From contig NZ_FOLP01000003.1 of assembly GCF_900112425.1 (NCBI RefSeq), forward strand, positions 1-64,000: a stretch of 64,000 nt of DNA, given 5' to 3'. Positions within the stretch are counted from its first letter, which is position 1; the number at the start of each line of letters is the position of its first letter. The position numbers were made by a program, and so were the translations under genes. Source of the DNA: Variovorax sp. OK212. GTDB taxonomy: Bacteria; Pseudomonadota; Gammaproteobacteria; Burkholderiales; Burkholderiaceae_C. Under the pieces are notes generated by a model, which was not told the origin of the DNA, did not search any database, and saw only the letters and a list, made by a program, of their open reading frames with translations. Below, piece by piece: positions 34,451-43,665 of the stretch.

Positions 34451-35685
34451 CTGTTTCTCCTACCGTTGCCGTGATCGGCGGCGGACCCGCCGGGCTGATG
34501 GCGGCCGAAGTACTGAGCGCGTCCGGCGCGCAGGTGCACGTGTATGACGCCATGCCCTCGGTGGGCCGCAAGTTCCTGCTGGCCGGCCGCGGGGGGCTCA
34601 ACCTCACGCATTCCGAGCCTTTCGACGTGTTCATGGGGCGCTTCGGCGGACGGCGCGCAGAGCTCGAGCCGATGCTCGCGCAGTTCGGTCCGCAGCAGGT
34701 GCGCGACTGGGCGACGGGCCTGGGCGTCGAGACTTTCGTCGGCACCTCGGGACGCGTGTTTCCGAAGGACATGAAGGCTGCGCCGCTGCTGCGTGCATGG
34801 CTGCAGCGGCTGCGTGCGGCGGGCGTGCAATTTCACATGCGGCATCGCTGGCTCGGCGAAGGCGCGGTGGATCTGGCCGCTATGCGGTTTGCAACGCCCG
34901 CGGGCGAGGCCACGGCGAAGGCCGATGCGGTGGTGCTGGCGCTGGGCGGTGCGAGCTGGGCGCGACTGGGGTCGGACGGTGCCTGGGCCCCGTGGCTGCA
35001 GGCGTGCGGTGTGGACATCGCGTCGCTGCTGCCCGCCAATTGCGGCTTCGACGCCAGCGGCTGGACCGAGCATTTCTCCAGCCGCTTTGCGGGGCAGCCC
35101 TTCAAGTCGGTGGCAATTTCGTTCACCGACAGCCAGGGGCGGCACTTTGCGCGCAAGGGAGAGTTCGTGGCGACGGCGACGGGCATCGAGGGCAGCCTGA
35201 TCTATGCGGCCTCCGCCTTGCTGCGCGACGAGATCGCCGCGAACGGCAGCGCCACGTTGTTGCTCGACCTGCTGCCCGACCGCAGCGCCGAACAGGTGCT
35301 GGGGGCCGTCAAGCATCCGCGCGGCGCGCGTTCGCTGAGCAGCCATTTGAAGAGCCGGCTCGGGCTGGAAGGCATCAAGACCGGCGTGCTGCACGAGGTG
35401 CTGAGCCGCGAGGCGATGGCGGATGCGGCCCAATTGGCCGCCACGATCAAGGCGGTGCCGTTGAAGCTGGTCGCGACGCGGCCCGTGGACGAGGCGATCA
35501 GCACGGCCGGCGGCGTGCGCTTCGATGCGCTCGATGCGCAACTCATGGCCAAGGCACTGCCCGGCGTGTTCGCGGCAGGGGAGATGCTCGACTGGGAGGC
35601 GCCGACCGGCGGCTATCTGCTGACGGCGTCGATGGCCAGCGGTGCTGCGGCGGCGCGCGGCGCCATCCAGCGGCTGGGCCTGTGA
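34447..35685 (+). CDS. BaiN/HI0933-family flavoprotein
   Basis: A 412-residue FAD-binding protein. It begins with the dinucleotide motif VAVIGGGPAGLMAAEVL, followed by the family-specific SVGRKFLLAGRGGLNLTHSEP and, near the end, GVFAAGEMLDWEAPTGGYLL, which closes the FAD site. Members are annotated as NAD(P)/FAD-dependent oxidoreductases or aminoacetone oxidase-like proteins; the physiological substrate is unsettled. Its start overlaps the AddA-like stop as ATGA, so it is translated with the repair genes, but a functional link is unproven. Confidence 0.9.
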   Translation: MTVSPTVAVIGGGPAGLMAAEVLSASGAQVHVYDAMPSVGRKFLLAGRGGLNLTHSEPFDVFMGRFGGRRAELEPMLAQFGPQQVRDWATGLGVETFVGTSGRVFPKDMKAAPLLRAWLQRLRAAGVQFHMRHRWLGEGAVDLAAMRFATPAGEATAKADAVVLALGGASWARLGSDGAWAPWLQACGVDIASLLPANCGFDASGWTEHFSSRFAGQPFKSVAISFTDSQGRHFARKGEFVATATGIEGSLIYAASALLRDEIAANGSATLLLDLLPDRSAEQVLGAVKHPRGARSLSSHLKSRLGLEGIKTGVLHEVLSREAMADAAQLAATIKAVPLKLVATRPVDEAISTAGGVRFDALDAQLMAKALPGVFAAGEMLDWEAPTGGYLLTASMASGAAAARGAIQRLGL

Positions 35686-36051
35686 AGGCCTCTTGCCGTT
35701 GGAGTTTCGTTTTTCGCTGAGAGTTTTTGCAAGCCCCGTTTCATTTCGCATGGAATGAAACGAAGCTTTGAAGAGGTTGACGAGCCTTACCCCTGGCACT
35801 GACTACGCAGTTAGGGCTGCTTGGTTCCCCACCTGACCCGGTTGGCCACTTCACCATGCAGGGAGGCCCGTCAACCTGCATTCTAACCCTGAGTTTTTAG
35901 GCACTTCATGCCGCTTCACTAACCCCCTTCAGGGGGCGGGGCGGTTGCTGCGGACGGCCGTGCGCGGCGGCCCTGTGGAAAGGGAACAGAAGCACCGCGT
36001 TTCTTGCGGACCCGGCCGGATCGGCGCCTTGTGCCTTTTAGAATGCCCGCA
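35686..36051. other. Gene-free stretch holding the 4.5S RNA
   Basis: No protein gene is seen in these 366 bases. They contain the hairpin CGTTTCATT/AATGAAACG at 35737-35762, the 4.5S RNA on the minus strand, its probable -10 element (TAGAAT, 35885-35880), a small CCCCCTTCAGGGGG hairpin near 35933 and, at the right, a TAGAAT hexamer seven bases before the dnaX start. Confidence 0.6.
35773..35878 (-). ncRNA. ffs: Signal recognition particle 4.5S RNA
   Basis: On the minus strand the conserved SRP core reads GGGTCAGGTGGGGAACCAAG followed by CAGCCC, the GGTCAGG and AAGCAGCC hallmarks of helix 8. The ends pair: AGGTTGAC at 35774-35781 with GTCAACCT at 35870-35877, giving a single long hairpin of about 104 bases as in other betaproteobacteria. 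A TAGAAT hexamer just upstream on the minus strand fits a promoter. The RNA binds Ffh to target membrane proteins. Exact ends are estimates from the pairing. Confidence 0.92.
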
Positions 36052-37962
36052 ATGTCTTATCTCGTGCTCGCTCGCAAGTTCCGCCCGAAAACCTTCGCTG
36101 AGATGGTCGGCCAGGGGCATGTGGTGCAGGCGCTCGAGAACGCGCTGACCACGCAGCGCCTGCATCACGCCTACCTTTTCACCGGTACGCGGGGCGTGGG
36201 CAAGACCACGGTGTCGCGCATCCTGGCGAAGTCGCTGAACTGCCAGGGCCCGGACGGGCAGGGCGGCATCACGGCCACGCCGTGCGGCGTCTGCCAGGCC
36301 TGCCGCGACATCGACTCCGGCCGCTTCGTGGACTACACCGAGCTCGACGCGGCCTCCAACCGCGGCGTGGACGAGGTCCAGTCGCTGCTCGAGCAAGCCG
36401 TCTACAAGCCGGTGCAGGGGCGCTTCAAGGTCTTCATGATCGACGAAGTGCACATGCTCACCAACACCGCGTTCAACGCGATGCTGAAGACGCTCGAGGA
36501 GCCGCCCGAATACCTCAAGTTCGTGCTGGCCACCACCGATCCGCAGAAGGTGCCGGTGACGGTGCTGTCGCGCTGCCTGCAGTTCAACCTGCGGCCGATG
36601 GCGCCCGAGACGGTGCTCGAACACCTCACGAGCGTGTTGCAGACCGAGCAGGTGCCGGCCGAGCAGCAGGCGCTGCGCCTGCTGGCGCGTGCCGCACGCG
36701 GTTCGATGCGCGATGCGCTGTCGCTGACCGACCAGGCCATTGCCTTCGGCAACGGCGAACTGCTCGAAGCCGGCGTGCGCCAGATGCTGGGCAGCGTGGA
36801 CCGCGGCCATGTCTTCAAGCTGATCGAGGCGCTGGCGCAAGGCGACGGCAAGACGGTGGTCGAGACCTCGGAGGCGCTGCGCGTCGACGGCATGTCCGCC
36901 GCCTCCACGCTCGAGGAAATGACGGCGGTGCTGCAAGCCATGGCCGTGCTGCAGGCCGTGCCCTCGCGCGCCGAGTCGGCCGATGCGGCCACCGATCCCG
37001 ATGCTGCCGACACCGCGCGCCTGGCCGCGCTGATGCCCGCCGACGAAACGCAACTGCTCTACAGCCTGTGCCTGCACGGCCGCGGCGAGCTGGGCCTGGC
37101 GCCCGACGAGTACGCCGCACTGACCATGGTGCTGTTGCGGCTATTGGCCTTCAAGCCCTCCAACGCGGCTGCTTCGACGGCCTCCACGGAAAAAAAAACT
37201 CTGAATGAAGCCGCGGCGGCCCCGCCGCAGGCGCCTGTGCGTGCCGCGCCACCCGCGCCGGCGCCCCAGCCACCAGCACCCACACCAGCGCCAGCGCCCC
37301 AGGCGCAGCCGTCACCGGTGCCACCACCACCGGCAATGGCGCGGCCGCCCGTCGAAGCACCACCGGCCCCCGCGCCCGTTCATGCCGTTTCGCCGGTTCC
37401 GGCCGGCCATCGCCTCGCCGTGGTCGACGAACCCCGCCACGCCGATCCCCGCCAGGCACCTGCCTCGCAGGACGCTCCCGCCAAGGTGGTCGGCATGCCC
37501 ATCCGCGTGCAGCCCCCGCCCGGTGCGCGCGACGAGCCCAACGCCGACCGGCCGCGCGCCTTCGTCCCCATTCCGACCAGCGAAGACGGCGATTTCTGGT
37601 ACGCCACCGTCACCCAACTGGTCGCGGCCGAGGCCATCACGGCGCTGGCGCGTGAACTGGCGCTGCAGTCGCAACTGGTCGGGCGCGACACCGACCAGTG
37701 GATGCTGCGCATCGAGCGTGAAACACTCAACCAGCCGTCGAGCCGTGAAAAGCTGACGGTCGCGATCAATGCGATGGGCCACGACGTCAAGCTGGCCATC
37801 GAGATCGGCGGCGTGGTCGACAGCCCCGCGCGCCGCAACAAGCAGGCAGCCGAAGAGCGCCAGCGCGTGGCCGAAGACGCCATCCTGAGCGACCCCGAGG
37901 TACAGGCGCTGATGCGCGACTTCGACGCGAAGATCGTTCCCGGCACGCTGAAGCCGGTCTGA
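36052..37962 (+). CDS. dnaX: DNA polymerase III subunits tau and (by frameshift) gamma
   Basis: A 636-residue clamp-loader ATPase. It starts [21 protein letters not shown], with Walker [10 protein letters not shown], a zinc site (CQGP, then CGVCQAC), Walker [11 protein letters not shown] and the sensor [18 protein letters not shown] Pro/Ala-rich linker follows (about 385-480), then the tau-specific C-terminal domain that binds the polymerase. At 37190-37198 a run of nine A in the frame GAA AAA AAA ACT allows a -1 shift to AAC TCT GAA TGA, giving a gamma-like product of about 385 residues. Start 36052 fits homologs; ATG 36043 is an alternative. It heads the dnaX-ybaB-recR cluster. Confidence 0.95.
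   Translation: MSYLVLARKFRPKTFAEMVGQGHVVQALENALTTQRLHHAYLFTGTRGVGKTTVSRILAKSLNCQGPDGQGGITATPCGVCQACRDIDSGRFVDYTELDAASNRGVDEVQSLLEQAVYKPVQGRFKVFMIDEVHMLTNTAFNAMLKTLEEPPEYLKFVLATTDPQKVPVTVLSRCLQFNLRPMAPETVLEHLTSVLQTEQVPAEQQALRLLARAARGSMRDALSLTDQAIAFGNGELLEAGVRQMLGSVDRGHVFKLIEALAQGDGKTVVETSEALRVDGMSAASTLEEMTAVLQAMAVLQAVPSRAESADAATDPDAADTARLAALMPADETQLLYSLCLHGRGELGLAPDEYAALTMVLLRLLAFKPSNAAASTASTEKKTLNEAAAAPPQAPVRAAPPAPAPQPPAPTPAPAPQAQPSPVPPPPAMARPPVEAPPAPAPVHAVSPVPAGHRLAVVDEPRHADPRQAPASQDAPAKVVGMPIRVQPPPGARDEPNADRPRAFVPIPTSEDGDFWYATVTQLVAAEAITALARELALQSQLVGRDTDQWMLRIERETLNQPSSREKLTVAINAMGHDVKLAIEIGGVVDSPARRNKQAAEERQRVAEDAILSDPEVQALMRDFDAKIVPGTLKPV
37190..37228 (+). promoter_or_regulatory. Probable -1 frameshift signal in dnaX
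   Basis: A slippery run of nine A (37190-37198) is followed 8 bases after its end by a TGA in the -1 frame (37206-37208) and by a GC hairpin, GCGGCG/CGCCGC, at 37213-37228. The shift ends the protein in KKNSE right after domain III, as in the E. coli gamma subunit. Ribosomal slippage or transcriptional slippage could both yield it. Confidence 0.75.
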
Positions 37963-38035
37963 TCGCGCCACTGGCTGGCCCGACTCTCTTATCCTTCCCC
38001 TTTTTCAACCCATCTCAACCGATCAGGACCACACG

Positions 38036-38368
38036 ATGTTCAACAAAGGACAACTCGCCGGCCTCATGAAGCAGGCGCAGGCAATGCAGGACAACCTCAA
38101 GAAGGCCCAGGAAGAACTGGCGCACATCGAGGTCGAAGGCGAGTCCGGCGCCGGCCTCGTCAAGGTCGTCATGACCTGCAAGCACGACGTGAAGCGCATC
38201 ACCATCGACCCCAGCCTGCTGGCGGACGACAAGGACATGCTCGAAGACCTGATGGCCGCAGCCTTCAACGCCGCCGTGCGCAAGGCCGAGGAAACCAGCG
38301 AGCAGAAGATGGGCAAGCTCACGGCCGGCATGCCCGGCCTGCCGCCCGGCATGAAGCTGCCGTTCTAA
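38036..38368 (+). CDS. ybaB: YbaB/EbfC-family nucleoid-associated protein
   Basis: A 110-residue DNA-binding protein forming dimers with a tweezer shape. It starts [28 protein letters not shown], has the central [23 protein letters not shown] and ends with GMKLPF, all standard. It sits between dnaX and recR, seven bases before recR, an almost universal order in proteobacteria, and probably shares their transcript. Its exact role in repair or nucleoid structure is not settled in the family. Confidence 0.96.
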   Translation: MFNKGQLAGLMKQAQAMQDNLKKAQEELAHIEVEGESGAGLVKVVMTCKHDVKRITIDPSLLADDKDMLEDLMAAAFNAAVRKAEETSEQKMGKLTAGMPGLPPGMKLPF

Positions 38369-38375
38369 GCGGCAC

Positions 38376-38966
38376 ATGGCTGACGCCAGTTCGCTCGACG
38401 CCTTGGTCGATGCGCTGCGCCGCCTGCCCGGTGTCGGCGTCAAGTCGGCCTCGCGCATGGCGTTCCACCTGCTGCAGCACGACCGCGACGGCGCACAGCT
38501 GCTCGCGCGCGCGCTGCAACAGGCCGCGGGCAATGTGCGCCATTGCGAACTCTGCAACACCTTCACCGAAGCGCCGATCTGCAGTGTCTGCATGGACTCG
38601 CGGCGCGACGTGACCAAGCTCTGCGTGGTCGAGACGCCGGCCGACCAGGCCGCGCTCGAGCGCACCGGTGCGTTCCGCGGTTACTACTTCGTGCTGATGG
38701 GCAAGCTCAGTCCGCTCGACGGCATCGGGCCCAACGACATCGGCCTGCAGAAGCTCTTCAACCGCGCGCTCGACGGCACGGTGAGCGAGGTGATCCTTGC
38801 CACCAACTTCACGGCCGAAGGCGAAGCCACCGCGCACGTGATCGGCGAAGGGCTCAAGCAGCGCGGCCTCAACGTCACGCGGCTCGCGCGCGGCGTGCCC
38901 GCCGGCAGCGAACTCGAATACGTCGACCTCGGCACCATCGCGCACGCGCTGGTCGATCGCCGCTGA
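38376..38966 (+). CDS. recR: Recombination mediator protein RecR
   Basis: A 196-residue RecFOR pathway protein. The N-terminal helix-hairpin-helix [20 protein letters not shown] (about 15-34) is followed by the C4 zinc finger Cys57/60/69/72 in [16 protein letters not shown] and the Toprim domain starting [15 protein letters not shown] with [16 protein letters not shown] and [19 protein letters not shown]. With RecO it loads RecA onto gapped DNA. It lies eight bases after ybaB. The window thus carries both RecR and an AddAB-like system nearby. Confidence 0.97.
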   Translation: MADASSLDALVDALRRLPGVGVKSASRMAFHLLQHDRDGAQLLARALQQAAGNVRHCELCNTFTEAPICSVCMDSRRDVTKLCVVETPADQAALERTGAFRGYYFVLMGKLSPLDGIGPNDIGLQKLFNRALDGTVSEVILATNFTAEGEATAHVIGEGLKQRGLNVTRLARGVPAGSELEYVDLGTIAHALVDRR

Positions 38967-38979
38967 CACCTCATCACCC

Positions 38980-39372
38980 ATGACCTTCTCGTTGCTCACC
39001 ATCGCCTACTGGTGCGTGTTCATTGCCTGCGGCCTGCCGTACCTTGCGGCATGGGTCGCCAAGGCCGGCAGCTTCGGCCCGCGCGACAACCAGCATCCGC
39101 GCGACTGGGCCGCCAAGCAGAGCGGCTGGCGCGCGCGTGCCAACAGTGCGCAGGCGAACAGCTTCGAAGGCCTGCCGTTCTTCATCGGCGCGGTGGTCAT
39201 CGCCCACCAGCTCGGCGCATCGCAGCCGCACCTGGACATGCTCGCCGCGGCCTACGTGGTGCTGCGCACGATCTACATCGCGCTCTACATCAAGGGCATC
39301 GGCAGCGCGCGCAGTGCCGTGTGGGCTCTCGCTTTTCTGGTCAACATCGCGATACTTTTTCTGGCGCGATGA
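38980..39372 (+). CDS. MAPEG-family membrane protein
   Basis: A 130-residue protein with four predicted membrane spans. The motif RANSAQANSFEGLPFFIGAVVIAHQLG, where the asparagine and glutamate contact glutathione in eukaryotic MAPEG enzymes, places it in the membrane-associated eicosanoid/glutathione metabolism family. Bacterial members of this length are annotated only by family. It starts 13 bases after recR and may be co-transcribed. A short palindrome, AGCCTTCGGCGAAGGCT, overlaps the stop at 39372-39388. Confidence 0.88.
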   Translation: MTFSLLTIAYWCVFIACGLPYLAAWVAKAGSFGPRDNQHPRDWAAKQSGWRARANSAQANSFEGLPFFIGAVVIAHQLGASQPHLDMLAAAYVVLRTIYIALYIKGIGSARSAVWALAFLVNIAILFLAR

Positions 39373-39522
39373 GCCTTCGGCGAAGGCTTCTCGGCGAGGC
39401 CTTCGTGTTTACGTAAAAACCCGCACGGGATGACCCCGATGCAGCGGCGTGGTGCGGCCCCTAAGCTCGATTCAGTCCACAAGAATCACAGAGCCCACAG
39501 GCACAGCTTCAGGCACCGTTTC

Positions 39523-40560
39523 ATGCTCCATCGCCGCACCCTCATTTCCGCTTCCGCCGTCGCTGCCGCAACCATCGCGCTGCCGCGTGTCTTTGCGCAA
39601 CAGGCAAAGCTGGAGAAGACGAAGATCTCCATCGCGGTCGGCGGCAAGGCGGCGTTCTACTACCTGCCGCTCACCATCTCCGAACAGCTCGGCTACTTCA
39701 AGGCCGAAGGGCTCGACGTGGAGATCTCCGACTTCGCGGGCGGCGCGCGTGCGCTGCAGGCGGTGGTCGGCGGCTCGGCCGACGTGTGCTCGGGCGCCTA
39801 CGAACACACCATCAACCTGCAGGCCAAGAACCAGTTCTTCCAGGCCTTCGTGCTGCAAGGCCGCGCGCCGCAGATCGCGGTGGGTGTGTCGACCAAGAAC
39901 ATGGTCGGCTACACCGGCATCGCCGATCTCAAGGGCAAGAAGATCGGCGTCTCGGCGCCGGGCTCGTCGACCAACATGGTGGCCAACCTCGTGCTGTCGC
40001 GCGGCGGCCTGAAGGCCAGCGACGTGAGCTTCATCGGCGTGGGCGTGGCGGCCGGCGCGCTCACCGCGCTGCGCTCGGGCCAGATCGACGCCATCAGCAA
40101 CACCGACCCGGTGATGACCATGCTCGAGCAGAAGGGCGACGTGAAGATCATCAGCGACACGCGCACGCTCAAGGGCACGCAGCAGGTGTTCGGCGGCACG
40201 ATGCCGGCGGCCTGCCTGTACGCGTCGAGCGAGTTCATCCAGAAGAACCCCAACACCTGCCAGGCGCTGGCCAATGCCATCGTGCACGGGCTCAAGTGGC
40301 TGCAGACGGCGGGCCCCGGCGACATCATCAAGACGGTGCCCGAGACCTACCTGCTCGGCGACCGCGCGCTGTACCTCGCGTCTTTCGACAAGGTGCGCGA
40401 GTCGATCGCCACCGACGGCCTCGTGCCGACCGACGGCCCCAAGACCGCGCTCACCGCGATTGCGAGCTTCGACACCAGCGTGAAGGCCGAGAAGATCGAC
40501 CTCGCGAAAACCTACACCAACGATTTTGCCCGGCGCGCGAAAGACAGGTTCAAAGCCTGA
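39523..40560 (+). CDS. ABC transporter substrate-binding protein, nitrate/sulfonate/taurine class (SsuA/ThiY-like)
   Basis: A 345-residue periplasmic binding protein. The signal peptide MLHRRTLISASAVAAATIALPRVFA carries an Arg-Arg pair, so Tat export is possible though the motif is incomplete. The mature part has KISIAVGGKAAFYYLPLTISEQLGYFKAEGLDVEI, GARALQAVVGGSADVCSGAYEH and KGKKIGVSAPGSSTNMVANLVLSR, typical of the SsuA/THI5 family. ATG 39523 begins the signal peptide. ATPase and permease genes follow. Alkanesulfonates, taurine, pyrimidine precursors or aromatic acids are possible ligands; no catabolic neighbour decides. Confidence 0.9.
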   Translation: MLHRRTLISASAVAAATIALPRVFAQQAKLEKTKISIAVGGKAAFYYLPLTISEQLGYFKAEGLDVEISDFAGGARALQAVVGGSADVCSGAYEHTINLQAKNQFFQAFVLQGRAPQIAVGVSTKNMVGYTGIADLKGKKIGVSAPGSSTNMVANLVLSRGGLKASDVSFIGVGVAAGALTALRSGQIDAISNTDPVMTMLEQKGDVKIISDTRTLKGTQQVFGGTMPAACLYASSEFIQKNPNTCQALANAIVHGLKWLQTAGPGDIIKTVPETYLLGDRALYLASFDKVRESIATDGLVPTDGPKTALTAIASFDTSVKAEKIDLAKTYTNDFARRAKDRFKA

Positions 40561-40577
40561 TTCCGAACGTCCCCGCG

Positions 40578-40600
40578 ACCCGGCCTCGGCCGGGTTTTTT
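40578..40600 (+). terminator. Intrinsic terminator inside the ABC transporter operon
   Basis: ACCCGGCC (40578-40585) pairs with GGCCGGGT (40588-40595) and is followed by TTTTT. It lies 18 bases past the binding-protein stop and 26 before the ATPase start. Such a partial terminator would leave more binding protein than membrane components. Confidence 0.75.
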
Positions 40601-40625
40601 CTGCCCCGTCCGACCCGGCGCGACC

Positions 40626-41441
40626 ATGTCCGACCACGCACTCGAACTCCTCTCCATCAGTTGCACCTTCCATTCGAAGGACAACCCCGGCCAGCGCTAC
40701 ACGGCGGTGGCGGACACCACGCTGCGCATCAAGGCCGGTGAGTTCGTCTCGGTGGTCGGCCCCACGGGCTGCGGCAAGTCGACGCTGCTGAACGTGGGGG
40801 CAGGGCTGCTGGAGCCCTCGTCGGGCACCGTGAAGGTGTTCGGCCAGACGCTCGCGGGCATCAACACGCGCGCCGGCTACATGTTCCAGACCGAGGCGCT
40901 GATGCCCTGGCGCAGCGCGATTGACAACGTGATGGTGGGCCTGCAGTACCGCGGCGTGCCGGATGCGCAGGCGCGCGAGCAGGCCGAGGCCTGGTTGTCG
41001 CGCGTGGGCCTCTCGGGCTTCGGCGACCGTTATCCGCACCAGCTCTCCGGTGGCATGCGCAAGCGCGTGGCGCTGGCGCAGACCTTGGTGCTCGACCCCG
41101 ACATCATCCTCATGGACGAGCCCTTCAGCGCGCTCGACATCCAGACGCGCCAGCTGATGGAAAACGAAGTGCTCGACCTCTGGAACGCGAAGAAGAAGGC
41201 GGTGCTCTTCATCACGCACGACCTCGACGAGGCCATTGCCATGAGCGACCGCGTGGTGGTGCTGTCGGCCGGCCCGGCCACGCACCCGATCGGCGAATTC
41301 GCGATCGACCTGGCACGGCCGCGCGACGTGGCCGAGGTGCGCACGCAGCCGCGCTTCGTCGAGCTGCACACCCAGATCTGGGAGGTGCTGCGCGACGAGG
41401 TGCTCAAGGGCTATGCGCAGCAACTGAAGAAGGCCGCGTGA
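40626..41441 (+). CDS. ABC transporter ATP-binding protein (SsuB/TauB-like)
   Basis: A 271-residue ATPase. Walker A GPTGCGKST is at 45-53, Q-loop MFQTEALMPWRSAIDNVMVGL, signature LSGGMRKRVALAQTLVLDPDIILMDEPFSALDIQTR and the switch histidine in FITHDLDEAIAMSDRVVVLSAGPA. These are the marks of the nitrate/sulfonate/taurine group. The frame is open far upstream, but ATG 40626 starts the conserved domain. Its stop codon overlaps the permease ATG (TGATG). Confidence 0.93.
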   Translation: MSDHALELLSISCTFHSKDNPGQRYTAVADTTLRIKAGEFVSVVGPTGCGKSTLLNVGAGLLEPSSGTVKVFGQTLAGINTRAGYMFQTEALMPWRSAIDNVMVGLQYRGVPDAQAREQAEAWLSRVGLSGFGDRYPHQLSGGMRKRVALAQTLVLDPDIILMDEPFSALDIQTRQLMENEVLDLWNAKKKAVLFITHDLDEAIAMSDRVVVLSAGPATHPIGEFAIDLARPRDVAEVRTQPRFVELHTQIWEVLRDEVLKGYAQQLKKAA

Positions 41442-42286
41442 TGGCCCGCCCCGGAAGCTTCGGCCTCAACGAGCGCAACGCGCGCTTCTGGCAGCTGGCG
41501 CTGCTGGCGGTCATCCTGGTGGCGTGGCACCTTGCCTCGCGCAACCAGCAGTTCGCCTTCTTCGTGGGCGAGCCGATCCAGGTGGCGGGGCGCATCTGGA
41601 GCTGGTTCCTGCCGTTCGAGGTGCCGCCCAACGCGCTCTTTCCCGACGGGCTCAAGGGGAACGCCGACATCTACCTGCATCTGGGCACCACGCTGCTGGA
41701 GACGGTGCTGGCCTTCGGCATCGGCACGGTGCTGGGGCTGGCCTGCGGGCTCTGGCTGGCGCTCGCGCCCACGGCCAGCCTGATCCTCGACCCCTACATC
41801 AAGGCCGCCAACTCGATGCCGCGCGTGATCCTCGCGCCCATCTTCGCGCTGTGGTTCGGCCTGGGCATCTGGAGCAAGGTGGCGCTGGCCGTGACGCTGG
41901 TGTTCTTCATCGTGTTCTTCAACGTCTACCAGGGCGTGCGCGAGGTGAGCCCGGTGGTGCTGGCCAACGCGAAGATGCTGGGCGCCAACCAGCGGCAGCT
42001 GCTGCGCACCGTGTACCTGCCGAGCGCGACGAGCTGGGTGTTCTCCAGCCTGCACACGTCGGTCGGGCTGGCCTTCGTGGGCGCGGTGGTGGGCGAGTAC
42101 CTGGGGTCGGCACGCGGCGTGGGCTACCTGATCCTGCAGGCCGAGGGCACCTTCGACGTCAACACCGTGTTCGCCGGCATCGTGGTGCTCACGGCCTTCG
42201 CGCTGGTGCTCGACGGCATCGTGGGGCTCATCGAGCGGCGCCTCATGAAGTGGCAGCCCAGGACGGGCGAAACCGAGAAGCTGTAG
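41441..42286 (+). CDS. ABC transporter permease (SsuC/TauC-like)
   Basis: A 281-residue inner membrane protein with about six spans. The EAA loop SPVVLANAKMLGANQRQLLRTVYLPSATSWVFSSLHTSVGLAFVGAVVGEYLG is diagnostic for the nitrate/sulfonate/taurine permease family, preceded by LGTTLLETVLAFGIGTVLGLACG. ATG 41441 overlaps the ATPase stop; a GTG one codon earlier is also possible. It completes a three-gene transporter with 39523 and 40626. Confidence 0.92.
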   Translation: MARPGSFGLNERNARFWQLALLAVILVAWHLASRNQQFAFFVGEPIQVAGRIWSWFLPFEVPPNALFPDGLKGNADIYLHLGTTLLETVLAFGIGTVLGLACGLWLALAPTASLILDPYIKAANSMPRVILAPIFALWFGLGIWSKVALAVTLVFFIVFFNVYQGVREVSPVVLANAKMLGANQRQLLRTVYLPSATSWVFSSLHTSVGLAFVGAVVGEYLGSARGVGYLILQAEGTFDVNTVFAGIVVLTAFALVLDGIVGLIERRLMKWQPRTGETEKL

Positions 42287-42405
42287 CAGGCGTGGCGCTT
42301 GCGGCACGTGCGGCACGTGCAGTGCATGCATCCCATGCAGCGCGTTCCTCCATGCGATGATCCCGCGCGGCGCCGAGGGCGCCGCAACGATTCATGGGGG
42401 TAACA

Positions 42406-43587
42406 ATGAGCCACGACCACCGACGGGCCACGACCTTGCGCTCGCGCGACCAGGCGGCCAGAGTGTCGAACGAAGAACTGTTCTTCGACCTGGTCTACGC
42501 GTTTTCCGTCACGCAGCTGTCCCATTACCTGCTGGACCACCTCACGCTGATGGGGGCGCTGCAGACGCTGGTGATGTGGTTCGCGGTCTGGCTGGGCTGG
42601 CAGTACACGGCCTGGACCACCAACTGGTTCGACCCCGGCACGCTGCGCGTTCGCGGCGTGCTGTTCGGCATCATGCTGCTGGCCATGGTGATGGCCTCGG
42701 CGCTGCCGGGCGCGTTCGCCGAGCGCGGGCTGGTGTTCGCGCTGTGTTTCGTCGGCATCCAGGCGGGACGCACGCTGTGCATGCTGGTGGCCATCGGTCC
42801 GAACGACCCGCTCACGCCCAACTTCCGCCGGCTGCTGGCCTGGAACTGCCTGGCGGGGGCGTTCTGGATCGCGGGCGGCTTCGCCGAGGGGCCGGTGCGG
42901 CTGGCACTGTGGTTCGGCGGCGTGCTGTGCGAGTACATCGCGCCGATGATCGGCCTGCGCTTTCCGGGCCTGGGCCGCTCGCTCACCAGCGACTGGACCA
43001 TCGACGGCGGCCACTTGGCAGAGCGTTGCCAGCTGTTCGTGATCGTCGCGCTGGGCGAGTCGGTGCTGGCCACGGGCATCGCCTTCGGGCACCACGCCGA
43101 ATGGCATGCCGTCGACCTGTTCGCGCTGCTGGTGGGCTTCGCGGGCAGCCTGGCGATGTGGTGGATGTACTTCGACACCAGCGCCAAGGAGGCGACCCAC
43201 GTCATCGAGCATGCGGCGGACCCGGGCGGCATCGGCGCCAAGTTCCACTACACGCACGTGATTTTGGTGGCCGGCATCATCGTGTGCGCGGTGGCGGACG
43301 AGCTCACCATCGGCGAAGGCTCGCATCACGCCGAGCTCAAGTACCTCGGCGCGCTGATCGGCGGGCCCGCCATCTACCTGTTCGGCAATGCGCTGTTCAA
43401 GCGCGTGGTGCGCGGCTTCCTGCCGCAGTCGCACCTCTATGGGCTGGGCCTGCTGGCGGTGCTCGCGGTCTTCGCGTCGCACATGACGGTGATGGCGGTG
43501 GGCGCGGTGACCACGGTCATCATGATTGGCGTGGCCGCGCTGGAAGCGGTGGTGCGCCGCAGGGCACTGGCCGCAAAGACGCACTGA
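42406..43587 (+). CDS. Low temperature requirement protein A (LtrA-like) membrane protein
   Basis: A 393-residue protein with about 12 hydrophobic spans. The N-terminal VSNEELFFDLVYAFSVTQLSHYLLDHLT is the hallmark of the bacterial low-temperature-requirement A family, and IVALGESVLATGIAFG, with its conserved Glu, follows in the second half. The family was named from Listeria mutants that fail to grow in the cold; the biochemical role is unknown. ATG 42406 has GGGGG eight bases upstream and is preferred to 42394. It stands alone between the ABC transporter and the convergent mltD gene. Confidence 0.88.
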   Translation: MSHDHRRATTLRSRDQAARVSNEELFFDLVYAFSVTQLSHYLLDHLTLMGALQTLVMWFAVWLGWQYTAWTTNWFDPGTLRVRGVLFGIMLLAMVMASALPGAFAERGLVFALCFVGIQAGRTLCMLVAIGPNDPLTPNFRRLLAWNCLAGAFWIAGGFAEGPVRLALWFGGVLCEYIAPMIGLRFPGLGRSLTSDWTIDGGHLAERCQLFVIVALGESVLATGIAFGHHAEWHAVDLFALLVGFAGSLAMWWMYFDTSAKEATHVIEHAADPGGIGAKFHYTHVILVAGIIVCAVADELTIGEGSHHAELKYLGALIGGPAIYLFGNALFKRVVRGFLPQSHLYGLGLLAVLAVFASHMTVMAVGAVTTVIMIGVAALEAVVRRRALAAKTH

Positions 43588-43665
43588 AAAAGCCGGAAGC
43601 ATCCGGAAGCATCCGGGAGGGCCGGCGAGAGCCAAGAGCCACCCCGGCTGCTGCTTCCCGGCGCC

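Noticed and set aside
35737..35762. Hairpin CGTTTCATT/AATGAAACG as terminator of the flavoprotein gene or 4.5S RNA
   Set aside because: No T-run follows on either strand; it may be a processing or stability structure, so it was not listed as a terminator.
38980..39372. Possible toxin or holin because of small size and membrane spans
   Set aside because: The sequence matches the MAPEG family and the gene sits behind recR with no antitoxin partner.
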